From Oscillospiraceae bacterium (GTDB lineage: Bacteria > Bacillota > Clostridia > Oscillospirales > Ruminococcaceae), in NCBI GenBank assembly GCA_014799395.1, contig JAAVID010000013.1, positions 57,335 through 121,334 on the forward strand: a stretch of 64,000 nt of DNA. The letters run 5' to 3'. How positions within the stretch are numbered: position 1 is the first letter of the stretch; each line of letters opens with the position of its first letter. The notes under the pieces were generated by a model. That model made no database searches. It saw nothing but the letters and a program-made list of their open reading frames with translations, and was not told where the DNA came from. Of the stretch, positions 28,992 to 41,039 are shown in pieces. The translations under genes were made by a program, and so were the position numbers.

Positions 28992-30530
28992 TTATTGCTG
29001 ATAGTCATAAGGCGCGGTCGGAACGGCGAAATAATTGTCGAGCCGATGATCTCTGCCTATCGTGCTGTCGCTGACAAGGAAATAATTATATCTCAGCATA
29101 GGTCCCGAGCTCGAAATGGGATCGTCCCAGGTAACATCGACGTGATACCAGTTTCCGCCCATTTTTACCATATTCCACATATGATCTCCGTCGGCATATC
29201 CCGCAACGCACACGCACTCGTAGCCCAGAGACTGCGCGAGATACATAAACGCCTTCGAGTACCCCTCGCAGACCGCCTGCCCGTATACCATAGGACCGTC
29301 CGCCTCGTTTCTCGAAGCCGTGCCGTTGTTGGTATAAGTAGTATTGTTTACAAGCCAGTCGTGAATATACTTGAGCCGCTCGTAATCGCTTCCCATCTGC
29401 TGCGCCTCGGCAATAACGGACTGCGCCGCCGCCTCAAACTGCGCCGTGGGAACATTACCGCTGCTTCTGCCGTAGCTTATGGCAACGCTAACAACGTCGC
29501 CCGTACCCGTATCGTAGCTGTACGAGTATCCGCTTCCGAGGGTAAGGAAATTCGCGTTATCGTAGTCGAACGCCCAGTATGCTATCGTGGTATCGTCTAC
29601 GCTCAGCTTCAGATCCGTAACGTTTATGTCCTCGGTGTTGTTTTTCGCGCTCTCGAACAATCTCGCGTACACCGCTTTCTGAGCGGTGGTTATCTGATTA
29701 TAAGCCCATTTTCTCGTATAATCCGTGAACAGCGAGCTTGTATCGGGATCGGGAACGTCAACTATCTCCGGCAGACTGTAATCGCTCACTATCGTAGACT
29801 CGACCGTCGAGCTTATGCCCTGACCGCCCGAAGTCTCGTTTGACGGCACCGACGATACCGGCTCCTCCGAAGGACCGGTCGTACTTTCCGTACCGGTCGA
29901 AGCGCTTGACGACCACGGTCTCGAAGACGAAGAAGACGGTCTCGGTCTCGACGAAGATGACGTCGGTGTCGTGACCGTAGTTATGGGCGGGCGCGTGGTA
30001 GAAGTGCTCATCACATACTGTCCGCTCGCGTCGTTCCACTCGGGGAGCTTGTTCTCGACCTCGGAAAGCATCTTATTAACGCGGTACTTTACGTCGGAAA
30101 GATAGATCTGCTCCTTTTTATTAAGTCCGCTGTCGTCGTAATTTTCCAGCAGCTCGGTTATCTCATCGCTCTTTTTCGCGTATTCCTGGAGCCTTGAGCT
30201 GTCCTCGTTCTTGTAATTTTTTATGTACTCGGTATATTCCTTAATAAATCCCTCATACCCGTCGAGCGTTTCCTTCAGCTTGTCGCCTACCTTCTCGGCT
30301 TCGGACTTCGATGACGTTGACGAAGATGCCGAAGCAGTTGAGGACGTTGATCGCGAAGATGACGGTATTGAGGAAGCAGTATCCGGATCGGATGAAGAAT
30401 GTGCGATAGACGCTAAGGCAGGATTATCGGAACTTATCGTCGGAACGCTTTCTATATCGGTACTGCACCCCGATATTGTTCCGAGAACCAGAGCGGCGGC
30501 AATTATGCTGCTCCATAATCTCCTGTTCAT
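28992..30530 (-). CDS. Lipoprotein with Ser/Thr-rich linker and transglutaminase-like domain
   Basis: Lipobox GTISGCST; AVCEGYSKAF…GDHMWNMVKMGGNWYHVDVTWDDP (Cys-His-Asp pattern). Confidence 0.88.
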   Translation of the reverse strand: MNRRLWSSIIAAALVLGTISGCSTDIESVPTISSDNPALASIAHSSSDPDTASSIPSSSRSTSSTASASSSTSSKSEAEKVGDKLKETLDGYEGFIKEYTEYIKNYKNEDSSRLQEYAKKSDEITELLENYDDSGLNKKEQIYLSDVKYRVNKMLSEVENKLPEWNDASGQYVMSTSTTRPPITTVTTPTSSSSRPRPSSSSSRPWSSSASTGTESTTGPSEEPVSSVPSNETSGGQGISSTVESTIVSDYSLPEIVDVPDPDTSSLFTDYTRKWAYNQITTAQKAVYARLFESAKNNTEDINVTDLKLSVDDTTIAYWAFDYDNANFLTLGSGYSYSYDTGTGDVVSVAISYGRSSGNVPTAQFEAAAQSVIAEAQQMGSDYERLKYIHDWLVNNTTYTNNGTASRNEADGPMVYGQAVCEGYSKAFMYLAQSLGYECVCVAGYADGDHMWNMVKMGGNWYHVDVTWDDPISSSGPMLRYNYFLVSDSTIGRDHRLDNYFAVPTAPYDYQQ

Positions 30531-30682
30531 TAAGCATTCTCCTTTCGGAACACAAAATCAATAAAAGACCCGCTCCGTTTTTATCGTCGCGAGATGTTTA
30601 TATTATAGCATTTTTTTTGTCGATTGTCAAGGCGGGACAGAAAAATCCCTTATTTTTCAAAGTGAAACCAAACAGGCAGTAC

Positions 30683-30711
30683 TTGACAAAAAAATAAAAT
30701 AGTCTTATAAT
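30683..30711 (+). promoter_or_regulatory. Consensus sigma-A promoter for metA (TTGACA-17-TATAAT)
   Basis: Exact -35 and -10 hexamers with 17-bp spacing. Confidence 0.8.
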
Positions 30712-30762
30712 AGTAGTAATTGTATTAAAATTCAGAAAGAATTCAGAAAGGATATGATATAA

Positions 30763-31683
30763 ATGCCGATAAAAATACCCGACGGACTGCCCGCGCAAAG
30801 CGTTCTGGAGGACGAGCATATATTTGTCATCACCGAGAACCGCGCGCTTCATCAGGACATTCGTCCTTTAAAAATAGGAATACTTAACCTTATGCCCACC
30901 AAGATAGTCACCGAAACGCAGATAATGCGCAGTTTGTCAAACACTCCCATACAGTTTGAGGTGGAACTGGTACAGACCTCGACCTATCACGGCAAAAACA
31001 CCCCCGAGGAGCACCTTATCACGTTCTACAAAACATTCGGCGACATCAAGGACGTGAACTTCGACGGCTTTATAATCACGGGCGCGCCCGTCGAGCAGAT
31101 GGAGTTCGAGGAGGTGGATTACTGGCAGGAGCTCTGCGAGATAATGGAATGGACAAAAACGCACGTTCATTCCACCCTCCACATCTGCTGGGGAGCGCAG
31201 GCGGCGCTGTACTACCACTACGGAATAAAAAAATACCCTCTCGAGCAGAAGATGTCGGGCGTTTTCACTCATAAACTGCTCACGCCGAAATCAAGGCTGT
31301 TCCACGGCTTTGACAGCGAGTTCTACGCGCCGCATTCGCGCCACACCGAGACCCGCGCCGAGGATATTCTGGGCTGTCCCGAGCTCAGACTTATGGCAGT
31401 GTCGGACGAGGCGGGCGTGTACGCCGCGGGCAATCTCGACGGCAGCCGGTTCTTCATCACGGGGCACTCCGAGTACGACGCGGATACGCTCGACAAGGAA
31501 TACCGCCGCGACCTCGAAAAGGGAATGGAGCCTCGGATACCGCGCCACTACTATCCCGACGACGATCCGTCAAAGCCGCCCGTTCTCCGCTGGCGCGCGC
31601 ATTCAACTCTTTTGTATACCAACTGGCTGAATTATTTCGTTTATCAGACCACGCCGTTCGATATTTCGGAGAAAATTAAGTAA
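30763..31683 (+). CDS. metA: Homoserine O-acyltransferase (MetA/MetAA)
   Basis: MPIKIPDGLPAQSVLEDEHIFVI…LNLMPTKIVTETQIMRSLSNTPIQ…HICWGAQAALYYHYGI. Confidence 0.95.
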   Translation: MPIKIPDGLPAQSVLEDEHIFVITENRALHQDIRPLKIGILNLMPTKIVTETQIMRSLSNTPIQFEVELVQTSTYHGKNTPEEHLITFYKTFGDIKDVNFDGFIITGAPVEQMEFEEVDYWQELCEIMEWTKTHVHSTLHICWGAQAALYYHYGIKKYPLEQKMSGVFTHKLLTPKSRLFHGFDSEFYAPHSRHTETRAEDILGCPELRLMAVSDEAGVYAAGNLDGSRFFITGHSEYDADTLDKEYRRDLEKGMEPRIPRHYYPDDDPSKPPVLRWRAHSTLLYTNWLNYFVYQTTPFDISEKIK

Positions 31684-31820
31684 AAATAGCCAAAAAACGT
31701 TATAATAATTTATGATATTTGTAGAAAGTGACAATATTTTATTGCAATTTTATTTACAATGTGATATAATTATAATAGCGAAAAAGGAAGTAAATACAGC
31801 GAAAAAAGGGGGCAGATTTT

Positions 31821-33209
31821 ATGGCAGAGAGCGAAAATAAGGTAATCGTGCATTCCATTGTGGATGTTTCCGTAAACCCCAATCATACAGCCGCGTTTAT
31901 GTCGTTTTCCAGACCCGAGAACGGCGGTATGGACATAACGGTAGATAAGGTAATGGCGGCCCTCGATGAGAAGAACGTATCGTACGGCATTCTCAAGGGC
32001 GATATTGAGCTTGCCGTTGAACAGAAGCGCTACGAGGAGAATATCTGCGTGGCGAAATGGGATATGCCGCAGGACGGCGTGGACGGCACGATAAAGTATT
32101 TCTATAACATAGAAACTCACGCCGCGCCCGTCGAGAACGAACACGGCATCGTGGATTACAAAAACCTCGGCGTTGTGAGAAACATCACCGCCGGCACTCC
32201 CATTGCGGCTATCACGCTGCCGACGGAGGGCGAGCCCGGCAAGGACATCACGGGCAGAGTCGTTATGCAGAAAAAGGGCGTTCCCGTAAAAGTGAACGTC
32301 GGAAAAGGCACGTCTCTTATCAACGACGGCAAGGAGATAATCGCGGCTGTCGACGGTAATCTGGTGTATAAAAACGGCGCTTTTCAGATCGACGAAACTC
32401 TCGTTATAAACGGCGACGTTGACGTTTCCAGCGGCAATATCGACTTTATCGGTTCCGTTACCGTAAAGGGAAGCGTATTTGAGGGCTTCCGCGTTACGTC
32501 AAAGCGCGATATAAATATCAACGGCTCGGCAAACGGCGCGGAGCTGTCCGCCGACGGCAACATCAATGTCAAGATCGGCATAATCAACTCCGAGGTAGAG
32601 TGTAAGGGCGACGTAAAGCTGGGCTTCTGCGAGAACAGCAAGGTCCGCGCGGAGGGCAATGTGGAAAGCGCGTCCTTTGTCGGCGGCGAAGTCTTTGCGG
32701 ATAAGAAGATAATCGCGTCGGGCAAGGGCGTTATAATGGGCGGCAAGTACACGGCGCTGGACGGTATCGAGGCTTCGGTCATCGGCTCGGAAAAGTACGC
32801 GAAAACGATCATCACGCTCGGCAACAACGCGGTATTGTCCGAGGAGCGCGACAAGCTCGAAAAGCTGAACGCGGAGCTTGAGGACAAGGCGGAGCAGCTC
32901 GGAAAAATGCTGGTAACGCTCAGCGAGCTTGCTAAAAAGTCCAAGCTCTCCCCCGAGCGCGAACAGCTCAAGACCGAGGCTTTGCGCAACCGTCTGAAAA
33001 TGCAGAGCGAGGTCAAGAAGAACAAGGTGCGCATAAACGAGATAGACGATACGCTCCAGCTCACGCAAAATCTTTCCGTGTCGTTCAAGCGAATTATGTA
33101 CCCCGGCGTTACGCTTCGTATCAACGCCTGCGTGCTCCAGGTCAACGCCGCGACAAACCACGCGCGCGCGACCGTCGACGGCGGAGAGATAGTATTCAAG
33201 CCTCTGTAA
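31821..33209 (+). CDS. FapA family protein (DUF342)
   Basis: Polymer-forming middle region, GEPGKDITGRVV…PVKVNVGKGTSLINDGKEIIAAVDGNLVYKNGAFQID. Confidence 0.85.
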   Translation: MAESENKVIVHSIVDVSVNPNHTAAFMSFSRPENGGMDITVDKVMAALDEKNVSYGILKGDIELAVEQKRYEENICVAKWDMPQDGVDGTIKYFYNIETHAAPVENEHGIVDYKNLGVVRNITAGTPIAAITLPTEGEPGKDITGRVVMQKKGVPVKVNVGKGTSLINDGKEIIAAVDGNLVYKNGAFQIDETLVINGDVDVSSGNIDFIGSVTVKGSVFEGFRVTSKRDININGSANGAELSADGNINVKIGIINSEVECKGDVKLGFCENSKVRAEGNVESASFVGGEVFADKKIIASGKGVIMGGKYTALDGIEASVIGSEKYAKTIITLGNNAVLSEERDKLEKLNAELEDKAEQLGKMLVTLSELAKKSKLSPEREQLKTEALRNRLKMQSEVKKNKVRINEIDDTLQLTQNLSVSFKRIMYPGVTLRINACVLQVNAATNHARATVDGGEIVFKPL

Positions 33210-33233
33210 AGCATACTATAAGGTAAATATTAT

Positions 33234-33264
33234 AAGGTCGGGAAGTTATTTCCCGACCTTTTTT
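33234..33264 (+). terminator. Intrinsic terminator
   Basis: AAGGTCGGGA-AGTTATT-TCCCGACCTTTTTT. Confidence 0.9.
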
Positions 33265-33364
33265 CGCTGCTGCCTATATTTTGGCGGTTGACTTTTGTCT
33301 CAAAATGTGTTATAATTCATAGTGGAACAGCAGACATTTTAATATAGAGAGATAATGTAAATAT

Positions 33365-36300
33365 ATGGAAAATTTGGAAGGGATTGATAAAATGAAGCGT
33401 GTAGGACTGGATATAGGCTCGACGACCGTCAAGGCGGCGATAGTCGGGGAAAACAACGAGCTGCTTTTCGGACGTTATCAGCGGCATTTTTCCGATATAC
33501 GCAAAACCGTTTCGGACATCATTACAGAGGTCGGGAACGAGATAGAGGGCGAGCGCGTGCTTATCGCGGTCACGGGCTCGGGCGGGATCTCCGTTTCCAA
33601 GTGGCTTGGCATACCGTTCGTACAGGAGGTCGCCGCGGGCACGGACGCTATCAAGGCGCTTGCTCCGCAGACCGACGTAGCTATCGAACTCGGCGGCGAG
33701 GACGCGAAGATTACATACCTCACGGGCGGACTCGAACAGCGTATGAACGGCAGCTGCGCGGGCGGCACGGGCGCGTTCATCGACCAAATGGCGGCGCTGC
33801 TGAACACCGACGCGTCGGGACTTAACGAGCTCGCCAAAAAGCACACCACTATCTACCCGATAGCCTCGCGCTGCGGCGTTTTCGCCAAGAGCGACATTCA
33901 GCCGCTCATCAACGAGGGCGCGAAAAAAAGCGACGTCGCGGCTTCGGTATTTCAGTCCGTCGTCAATCAGACTATAAGCGGACTTGCCTGCGGCAAGCCT
34001 ATCCGCGGAAACGTCGCGTTTCTCGGAGGTCCGCTCCACCATTTGTCGGAATTGAGGCAGCGCTTTATCGAAACGCTGAATTTACAGCCCGAAAACATCA
34101 TCTTCCCCGAAAACGCGAACCTGTTCGTCGCTATCGGCTGCGCCCTCTCCGAGGAGACCTGCGAGCTGAACATCGACGAGCTCGTGAAAAGCGTCTCGGT
34201 TCTCGGCGAAAATCAGCTCCGCGAGGTCGAGAGACTTGCTCCCTTGTTCAAAAACGAGGACGAGCTGAACGCGTTCCGCGCCCGTCACGCAAAGTCGATT
34301 ATTCCCACAACAGACATAAATTCCCATTCGGGCGCTTGCTATCTCGGCATAGACGCGGGCTCGACGACTACAAAAGCGGTACTGCTCAACAAGGACGCGG
34401 AGATACTGTACTCGCACTACGCGGGCAATCAGGGCGACCCGCTGAAATCGGTCATAGGCATTTTAAAAGAAATTTACGAACAACTGCCCGAGGGCGCGTA
34501 CATAGCCAAAACCTGCACCACCGGCTACGGCGAGCACCTTATAAAAGCGGCGCTCGGCGCGGATTTCGGCGAGATCGAGACTATGGCGCACTACAAGGCT
34601 GCCGATAAATTCCTCCCCGGCGCGGAGTTTATTCTCGACATCGGCGGGCAGGATATGAAGTGTATGCGCGTCAAGGACGGCGAAATTGAAGGTATTCTGC
34701 TCAACGAGGCTTGCTCGTCGGGCTGCGGCTCGTTTATCGAGAACTTCGCGAACGCGCTCGGTATGACAAGCGCGGAGTTCGCCGTGCTCGGACTGTCGGC
34801 GGAAAATCCCGTCGACCTCGGCTCGCGCTGTACGGTATTTATGAACTCGCGCGTAAAACAGGCGCAAAAGGAGGGCGCGACCGTCGCGGATATTTCGGCG
34901 GGTCTGTCCTATTCGGTAGTCAAAAACGCGCTGTTTAAGGTTATAAAGCTGCGTGATACCGCTTCAATGGGCGAAAAGATAATCGTTCAGGGCGGCACGT
35001 TTATGAACGACAGCGTTCTCCGCGCGTTCGAGCTGATAGTCGGCAAGGACGTTATCCGCCCCGATAAGGCGGGCTTGATGGGCGCTTACGGCTCCGCGCT
35101 TATCGCGATAGAACGCGACGACGGCAAGCCGAGCACGATCGCGGCGCTTGACAAGCTCGACGGCTTCAAGGTGGAGAAAACGGCGGCGCGGTGCGGAAAA
35201 TGCTCCAACAACTGCCTGCTGACGATAAGCAAATTCCCCGACGGCAAGCGCTACATAAGCAACAACCGCTGCGAGCGCGGCGCGGGCAACGTTTCGGCAA
35301 GCGAAAAGCTCCCGAACCTTTACGATTACAAATATCACCTTTTGTTCGACAGGGAAAGTCTGCCAGAGGGCGAGGCTAAGCGCGGCGTTATCGGACTTCC
35401 GCGCGTTCTCGGAATGTACGAGAACTTCCCGTTCTGGCACAGGCTGTTTACCGAGCTCGGTTTTTCCGTTAAGTTGTCGCCGAAATCCTCGCGCGAGATT
35501 TACGATATGGGTATCGAAACAATGCCCAGCGAGAGCGTCTGCTATCCCGCAAAGCTCGCGCACGGTCACATTCAGGCGCTTATCGACGACGGCGTAAAGC
35601 TCATATTCTACCCCTCAATGCCCTATGAGATGACCGACAATAACGGCGGAGACAATCACTACAACTGCCCCGTAGTCGCGACGTACAGCGAGGTCATCAA
35701 GAATTCCGTTCCCGAACTGCGCGAAACGGTGAAGTTTATGAACCCGTTCCTGCCGATCTTCCACGAAAAACGTATGGCGGAGCGTCTTTTTGAGGAATTT
35801 TCTTCCGCGCTCCCCGATTTGAACATAACCAAGCACGAAATTGAAGCCGCGCTCGAAAAGGCGTATGCCGAGGACGCGGCGTTCAAGGAGGAAATGCGCA
35901 AAAAAGGCGAGGAAACGCTGAACTTCCTCAAAGAGAACGGAAGGCGCGGAATAGTTCTTGCGGGTCGTCCGTATCACGTCGACCCCGAGATAAACCACGG
36001 ACTTCCCGAAATGATCTCGGGCTACGGCTTCGCGGTGCTTACCGAGGACTCCGTAGCACATCTCGGCGAGGTAGTCCGCCCGATACGCGTTGTCGACCAG
36101 TGGACGTATCATACGAGACTGTACGCCGCGGCTCACGTCGTAGGCGCTAACGAGTGTCTTGAACTGGTTCAGCTGAACTCTTTCGGCTGCGGACTTGACG
36201 CGATAACCACCGACGAGGTTCAGGAGATCCTGCGCAGCTTCGGCAAGCTCTACACCTGCCTTAAGATCGACGAGGTGAACAACCTCGGCGCGGCGAGAAT

Positions 36301-37681
36301 TCGTCTGCGTTCGCTCATCTCGGTAGTCGACGAGCGCGCGAGACACAAGTACAAGCCCGTGCGCGGTCACGTCGGTTACATACGCCAGCCCGAATTCACC
36401 AAGGAAATGCGGAAAAATCACACGATACTTTGTCCGCAAATGGCGCCGATACATTTCGATATGCTTGAAGCGGCGTTCGGTCACAGCGGCTACAATGTCG
36501 TGATACTAAAGGACTGCTCCAAGGAAGTTGTGGACACGGGCTTGAAGTACGTCAACAACGACGCGTGCTATCCGTCCATACTGGTAGTCGGACAGCTTAT
36601 CCACGCGCTGTTAAGCGGCAAATACGACCTCGAAAACACGTCCGTTATGATAACCCAGACGGGCGGAGCGTGCCGCGCGACAAACTACGTCGGAATGCTT
36701 AAAAAAGCGCTCAAGGACGCGGGCTTCGAGAAGATACCGCTGATTTCGCTGAACGTCGTCGGCTTGGAGAAGCAAAGCGGCTTCAAGCTCTCGGCTGGTA
36801 TGGCGGCGCGCGCGTTTATGGGTATCGTTTACGGCGACGTTTTGCAGCGCTGTCTGTACAAAGTCCGCCCGTATGAAAAGGTAAAGGGCAGCGCAAACGC
36901 TCTCTACGAGAAGTGGCGCTTGTTCCTGCGCGACGAGCTTAAATCGCTGTCACTGCCGCGCTTTAACAATAACGTCCGCAATATCGTAAAGGATTTTCTC
37001 GAGTTCCCCGTGAACGAGATCGAGAAACCGAAAGTCGGACTTGTCGGGGAAATTCTGGTTAAATTCCACCCGGTTGCAAATAATGATATTATAGGCTTGC
37101 TCGAAAACGAGGGCTGCGAGGTCGTAGTTCCCGACCTTATGGGATTTTTCTACTACATCTGCTCTCACGGCAAGACCAAGTATGAATTGCTGTACTGTTC
37201 CGGAATGAAAAAGTTCGCCGAAAATTCGGCGATAAAGGCGTTCAAGTTTATGGAACGCAGCTACCGCAAGGCGGTAAAGGGAACAAAATTCGGCTGTCCC
37301 GGCGACATATTTGAAATGCGCGAGCGCGTTAAGCCGATAGTTTCTCCCGGCAACATCGCGGGCGAGGGCTGGTTTTTGTCCGCGGAAATGCTGGAGCTTA
37401 TCGACGAGGGCGTGCCGAATATCGTGTGTATGCAGCCGTTCGCGTGCCTGCCGAACCACGTTACGGGCAAGGGCGTTATCGGCGAGCTGCGCCGTCAGCA
37501 CCCCGAGAGCAACATCGTAGCCGTTGACTTTGACCCCGGCGCTTCCGAGGTAAATCAGGTCAACCGTATCAAGCTTATGCTTACTCAGGCGTTCGCGAGG
37601 GCGGGAATAAGCCGCAGGTCGGTCGTTCCGCAGTTCGGCGCGGGAGACAAGTATTCGGAGATAGTTAATATGAACGTATAA
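33365..37681 (+). CDS. Giant 2-hydroxyacyl-CoA dehydratase activase-related protein (two BadF/BcrA ATPase domains plus DUF2229-like C-terminus)
   Basis: Two copies of [15 protein letters not shown] / [22 protein letters not shown] and GGQDMK; 1438 aa. Confidence 0.93.
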   Translation: MENLEGIDKMKRVGLDIGSTTVKAAIVGENNELLFGRYQRHFSDIRKTVSDIITEVGNEIEGERVLIAVTGSGGISVSKWLGIPFVQEVAAGTDAIKALAPQTDVAIELGGEDAKITYLTGGLEQRMNGSCAGGTGAFIDQMAALLNTDASGLNELAKKHTTIYPIASRCGVFAKSDIQPLINEGAKKSDVAASVFQSVVNQTISGLACGKPIRGNVAFLGGPLHHLSELRQRFIETLNLQPENIIFPENANLFVAIGCALSEETCELNIDELVKSVSVLGENQLREVERLAPLFKNEDELNAFRARHAKSIIPTTDINSHSGACYLGIDAGSTTTKAVLLNKDAEILYSHYAGNQGDPLKSVIGILKEIYEQLPEGAYIAKTCTTGYGEHLIKAALGADFGEIETMAHYKAADKFLPGAEFILDIGGQDMKCMRVKDGEIEGILLNEACSSGCGSFIENFANALGMTSAEFAVLGLSAENPVDLGSRCTVFMNSRVKQAQKEGATVADISAGLSYSVVKNALFKVIKLRDTASMGEKIIVQGGTFMNDSVLRAFELIVGKDVIRPDKAGLMGAYGSALIAIERDDGKPSTIAALDKLDGFKVEKTAARCGKCSNNCLLTISKFPDGKRYISNNRCERGAGNVSASEKLPNLYDYKYHLLFDRESLPEGEAKRGVIGLPRVLGMYENFPFWHRLFTELGFSVKLSPKSSREIYDMGIETMPSESVCYPAKLAHGHIQALIDDGVKLIFYPSMPYEMTDNNGGDNHYNCPVVATYSEVIKNSVPELRETVKFMNPFLPIFHEKRMAERLFEEFSSALPDLNITKHEIEAALEKAYAEDAAFKEEMRKKGEETLNFLKENGRRGIVLAGRPYHVDPEINHGLPEMISGYGFAVLTEDSVAHLGEVVRPIRVVDQWTYHTRLYAAAHVVGANECLELVQLNSFGCGLDAITTDEVQEILRSFGKLYTCLKIDEVNNLGAARIRLRSLISVVDERARHKYKPVRGHVGYIRQPEFTKEMRKNHTILCPQMAPIHFDMLEAAFGHSGYNVVILKDCSKEVVDTGLKYVNNDACYPSILVVGQLIHALLSGKYDLENTSVMITQTGGACRATNYVGMLKKALKDAGFEKIPLISLNVVGLEKQSGFKLSAGMAARAFMGIVYGDVLQRCLYKVRPYEKVKGSANALYEKWRLFLRDELKSLSLPRFNNNVRNIVKDFLEFPVNEIEKPKVGLVGEILVKFHPVANNDIIGLLENEGCEVVVPDLMGFFYYICSHGKTKYELLYCSGMKKFAENSAIKAFKFMERSYRKAVKGTKFGCPGDIFEMRERVKPIVSPGNIAGEGWFLSAEMLELIDEGVPNIVCMQPFACLPNHVTGKGVIGELRRQHPESNIVAVDFDPGASEVNQVNRIKLMLTQAFARAGISRRSVVPQFGAGDKYSEIVNMNV

Positions 37682-37691
37682 AGGAGTAATT

Positions 37692-38621
37692 ATGCAGAAA
37701 TTTTCAACGGAAAACAATGAGGGCGGCGTACAGTTCAAGGCAGGTCATATCGTGATCGCCGCGCTGATAATTCTCGCGGTGCTTATAGTGCTGTTCAACA
37801 GCTTTACGGTGGTGAACGAGGGCTTTATCGGCGTAAAATATCAGTTCGGAAAGATAGTCGGACAGAACCTCTCGGCAGGTCTTAACTTTCATATCCCGTT
37901 TATCGAGGAGATACAGGAGGTCGACACGCGCGAGCAGGTGTATGCGGTGCAGACCGACGCGTATACCTCCGACACGCAGACCGTCGACAGCCTCCAGTTA
38001 AAGCTCAACTACTGCTACGACGGCACTAAGCTCCCCGATATTATCCGTACTATCGGCGTAAGCAACGTAGAGCAGAAGCTCCTCGTGCCGAATGTGGCAA
38101 AAATTTCCAAAGACGAGATAGGCAAGGTAAAGGCGGAGGACTTGGTCCAGAACCGCTCCACCGTCCAGAACGCCATTTACAATTCGCTCAAGGAGACCCT
38201 CGACCCGCAGGGCATTATCGTTACGGCTTTCGCGATCGAGAATTTGTCGTTCGACGACGCGTTTGAGCAGTCAATTCAAGCAAAAGTAATCGCCGCGCAG
38301 GACGCGCTGAAAATGCAGAACAAGACCGCCGAAAAGGAAGAAGAGGCGAAGCAGAAAGTAATCGCGGCACAGGCGGAAGCGGACTCGCAGAAAATCAAGG
38401 CGGACGCCGAGGCATACGCCATCGAGGCGGTGCAGAAGCAGCTCACCCAGAGCCCGAACTATATCGAGTATATGAAGATAATGAACTGGGACGGCGTTCT
38501 TCCGCAGGCGATAGGCACGGAGGTAAATCCGTTCATAGCCCTCGGCGAAAACACCTCATCGGGCAATACCACCCCCAATAACAGCTTAGCAGGCAATACC
38601 GCGGCTAACGGCGGCAATTGA
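37692..38621 (+). CDS. SPFH/prohibitin-family membrane protein
   Basis: N-terminal TM; VNEGFIGVKYQFGKIVGQNLSAGLNFHIPFIEEIQEVDTREQVY. Confidence 0.88.
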   Translation: MQKFSTENNEGGVQFKAGHIVIAALIILAVLIVLFNSFTVVNEGFIGVKYQFGKIVGQNLSAGLNFHIPFIEEIQEVDTREQVYAVQTDAYTSDTQTVDSLQLKLNYCYDGTKLPDIIRTIGVSNVEQKLLVPNVAKISKDEIGKVKAEDLVQNRSTVQNAIYNSLKETLDPQGIIVTAFAIENLSFDDAFEQSIQAKVIAAQDALKMQNKTAEKEEEAKQKVIAAQAEADSQKIKADAEAYAIEAVQKQLTQSPNYIEYMKIMNWDGVLPQAIGTEVNPFIALGENTSSGNTTPNNSLAGNTAANGGN

Positions 38622-38634
38622 CATAAGGAGATAA

Positions 38635-40974
38635 ATGGACTATATTAAATTGAAACAAACCGCGCTGGAGAGCTATTTCTCCCGCGCGAACGATATGCAG
38701 AAAAAGGCGATTTTCCGCGTAAACGGCGCGGTGCTGATAATCGCGGGCGCGGGCAGCGGCAAGACTACCGTGCTCGTCAACAGAATAGCGAATATGATGC
38801 GCTTCGGCAACGCCTACCACGACGAGGAAGTCCGCGCGATAACTCCCGACCGGGAGCGCTTTCTCGCCGATTTCCCGACAATGGAAAAAACACCCGAGAC
38901 CGCTCAACAGCTCGCGGATATCATCGCCGTCAACCCCGTGAACCCGTGGAACATTCTGGCGATAACATTCACGAACAAGGCGGCGGGCGAGCTCCGTCAG
39001 CGCCTTATCTCGATGATTGGCGAGGACGCGGAGCGGATATGCGCGTCGACGTTCCACTCGGCGTGCGTGAAGATACTGCGCCGCGAAATAGAACAGCTCG
39101 GCTACAAACCGGGCTTCACCATCTATGACGACGACGATTCCAAGCGCCTTATCAAGGAGATAATGAAGCGCCATGACATAAGCGAAAAGGTAATGAGCGC
39201 GAAGATGTTCAAAAACAACATCTCGCGGCTGAAAGACAAGATGATCTCCGCCGAGGATTATGTTCCCATAGCGCAGGAGACCTCGGAGCTTATCGACCTT
39301 AAGACCTCGGAGGTGTATCTGGAGTATCAGAATTCGCTGAAAGCCGCCAACGCGGTGGACTTCGACGATATTATTTTCCTCACGGTTCGTCTGTTTGAGA
39401 ACTTCCCCGACGTTCTGCGGCATTACCGCAATCTGTACAAGTACATAATGGTGGACGAGTATCAGGACACCAACGTCGCGCAGTACAGGCTCATCTCGCT
39501 GTTGGCGGGAGAATCGGGAAATCTCGGCGTTGTCGGCGACGACGACCAGTCGATATACCGCTTCCGCGGCGCTACTATCGAGAATATCCTCAGCTTTGAG
39601 AAGCAGTACAAGGACTGCGCGGTGATCCGTCTCGAGCAGAATTACCGTTCCACCGAGAATATCCTTAACGCCGCGAACGCCGTTATCAAAAACAACACTC
39701 AGCGCAAGGACAAGAACCTCTGGAGCGATCTCGGCGAGGGCGAGAAAATTCAAGTCAACCTTTATCTCTCCGAGCAGGCGGAGGCAAAGGGCGTGACGGA
39801 CATTATCACGGAGGGCGTGCAGAACGGCGCGAAATACTCCGATTACGCGCTTCTTTACCGCAACAACGCCATCTCCCGCGGCTATGAGACTGCGCTTTCA
39901 AGAGCCGGGATACCCTACAAGATAGTCGGCGGTCTGCGTTTCTACGACCGCAAAGAGATACGCGATATTCTGGCGTATCTGTCGCTTATCAACAACCCGT
40001 TTGATATGGTGAGATTTCGCCGCGTTATCAACGAGCCCAAGCGCGGTATCGGCGACGCTACCGTGGACGAGGTCGTGCGCATTGCCGAGGGGCTTGGCAT
40101 AAGCCCTATCGAGGTGTGCCGCGACGCTTTACAGTTCGAGTCGCTTCAAAGAAAGGCAAATTCGCTCAAAGCGGCGGCTAATCTTTTCGAGGAGCTTGAC
40201 GAAGCCGCCGACGCAATGCGGCTGGACGAGCTTATCGAAGCCGTCGCCGAAAAATCGGGATATATGCAGATGTTAAAGGCGCAGGGCGACGAGGGCGTTC
40301 CGCGTATCGAAAACATCAACGAGTTGAAGTCCAATGCAATGCTTCTTTTGGAGGAGAACCCCGAAGCGGCGCTTCCCGATTTTCTTGAACAAGTCGCGCT
40401 TGTCGCGGACATCGACAACTATGATACCGAAGCGGACAGGGTCTCGCTTATGACGATGCACAGCGCAAAGGGACTGGAGTTTCCCGTGGTGTTTATGGTC
40501 GCCGCGGAGGACAACATCTTCCCGTCCGCGATGTGCCAGTATAACCCCTCCGAAATGGAGGAGGAGCGCCGTCTCGCATACGTCGCGATAACCCGCGCGA
40601 AAAGACGGCTTGTCGTCACACATTCGCAGTACCGTATGCTGTACGGCAAGACCAACAATAACAAGCTCTCGTCCTTTATCCGCGAGATACCCGAGGAGCT
40701 TATCGAAAAGCACGGCGAACGTCCGAAAACGCACAGCTATTCCAAGCCCGAACGCCACAGCTTCCTCAAGGAAGAGACCGCCAAGCTGAAAGCGGTGCCG
40801 CGCGCAAACGACGAGGTATTCTCGGTCGGCGACAGGATAAAGCACAACATCTTCGGCGAGGGTACGGTCACGGCGGTATTGCAGACAGGCAACGACGCGA
40901 TGATAACGATAGACTTCGATACGCGCGGTCAGAAAAAGGTCATGAAAAACAATGCCAAGATGACTAAGATTTGA
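38635..40974 (+). CDS. UvrD/PcrA-type ATP-dependent DNA helicase
   Basis: AGAGSGKTTVL, TFTNKAAGELRQR, DEYQDTN, GDDDQSIYRFRGA, LMTMHSAKGLEFPVVF. Confidence 0.93.
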   Translation: MDYIKLKQTALESYFSRANDMQKKAIFRVNGAVLIIAGAGSGKTTVLVNRIANMMRFGNAYHDEEVRAITPDRERFLADFPTMEKTPETAQQLADIIAVNPVNPWNILAITFTNKAAGELRQRLISMIGEDAERICASTFHSACVKILRREIEQLGYKPGFTIYDDDDSKRLIKEIMKRHDISEKVMSAKMFKNNISRLKDKMISAEDYVPIAQETSELIDLKTSEVYLEYQNSLKAANAVDFDDIIFLTVRLFENFPDVLRHYRNLYKYIMVDEYQDTNVAQYRLISLLAGESGNLGVVGDDDQSIYRFRGATIENILSFEKQYKDCAVIRLEQNYRSTENILNAANAVIKNNTQRKDKNLWSDLGEGEKIQVNLYLSEQAEAKGVTDIITEGVQNGAKYSDYALLYRNNAISRGYETALSRAGIPYKIVGGLRFYDRKEIRDILAYLSLINNPFDMVRFRRVINEPKRGIGDATVDEVVRIAEGLGISPIEVCRDALQFESLQRKANSLKAAANLFEELDEAADAMRLDELIEAVAEKSGYMQMLKAQGDEGVPRIENINELKSNAMLLLEENPEAALPDFLEQVALVADIDNYDTEADRVSLMTMHSAKGLEFPVVFMVAAEDNIFPSAMCQYNPSEMEEERRLAYVAITRAKRRLVVTHSQYRMLYGKTNNNKLSSFIREIPEELIEKHGERPKTHSYSKPERHSFLKEETAKLKAVPRANDEVFSVGDRIKHNIFGEGTVTAVLQTGNDAMITIDFDTRGQKKVMKNNAKMTKI

Positions 40975-41039
40975 TAAAAAATTGACAATTTTCACAAAAT
41001 AAAGCGGTCAAATAATCGAAAATTTGGTATAATATCCGC

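Noticed and set aside
37692-38621. SPFH protein plus neighbouring genes as a defence module
   Set aside because: Sits in core-genome context with typical composition; no partner effector.
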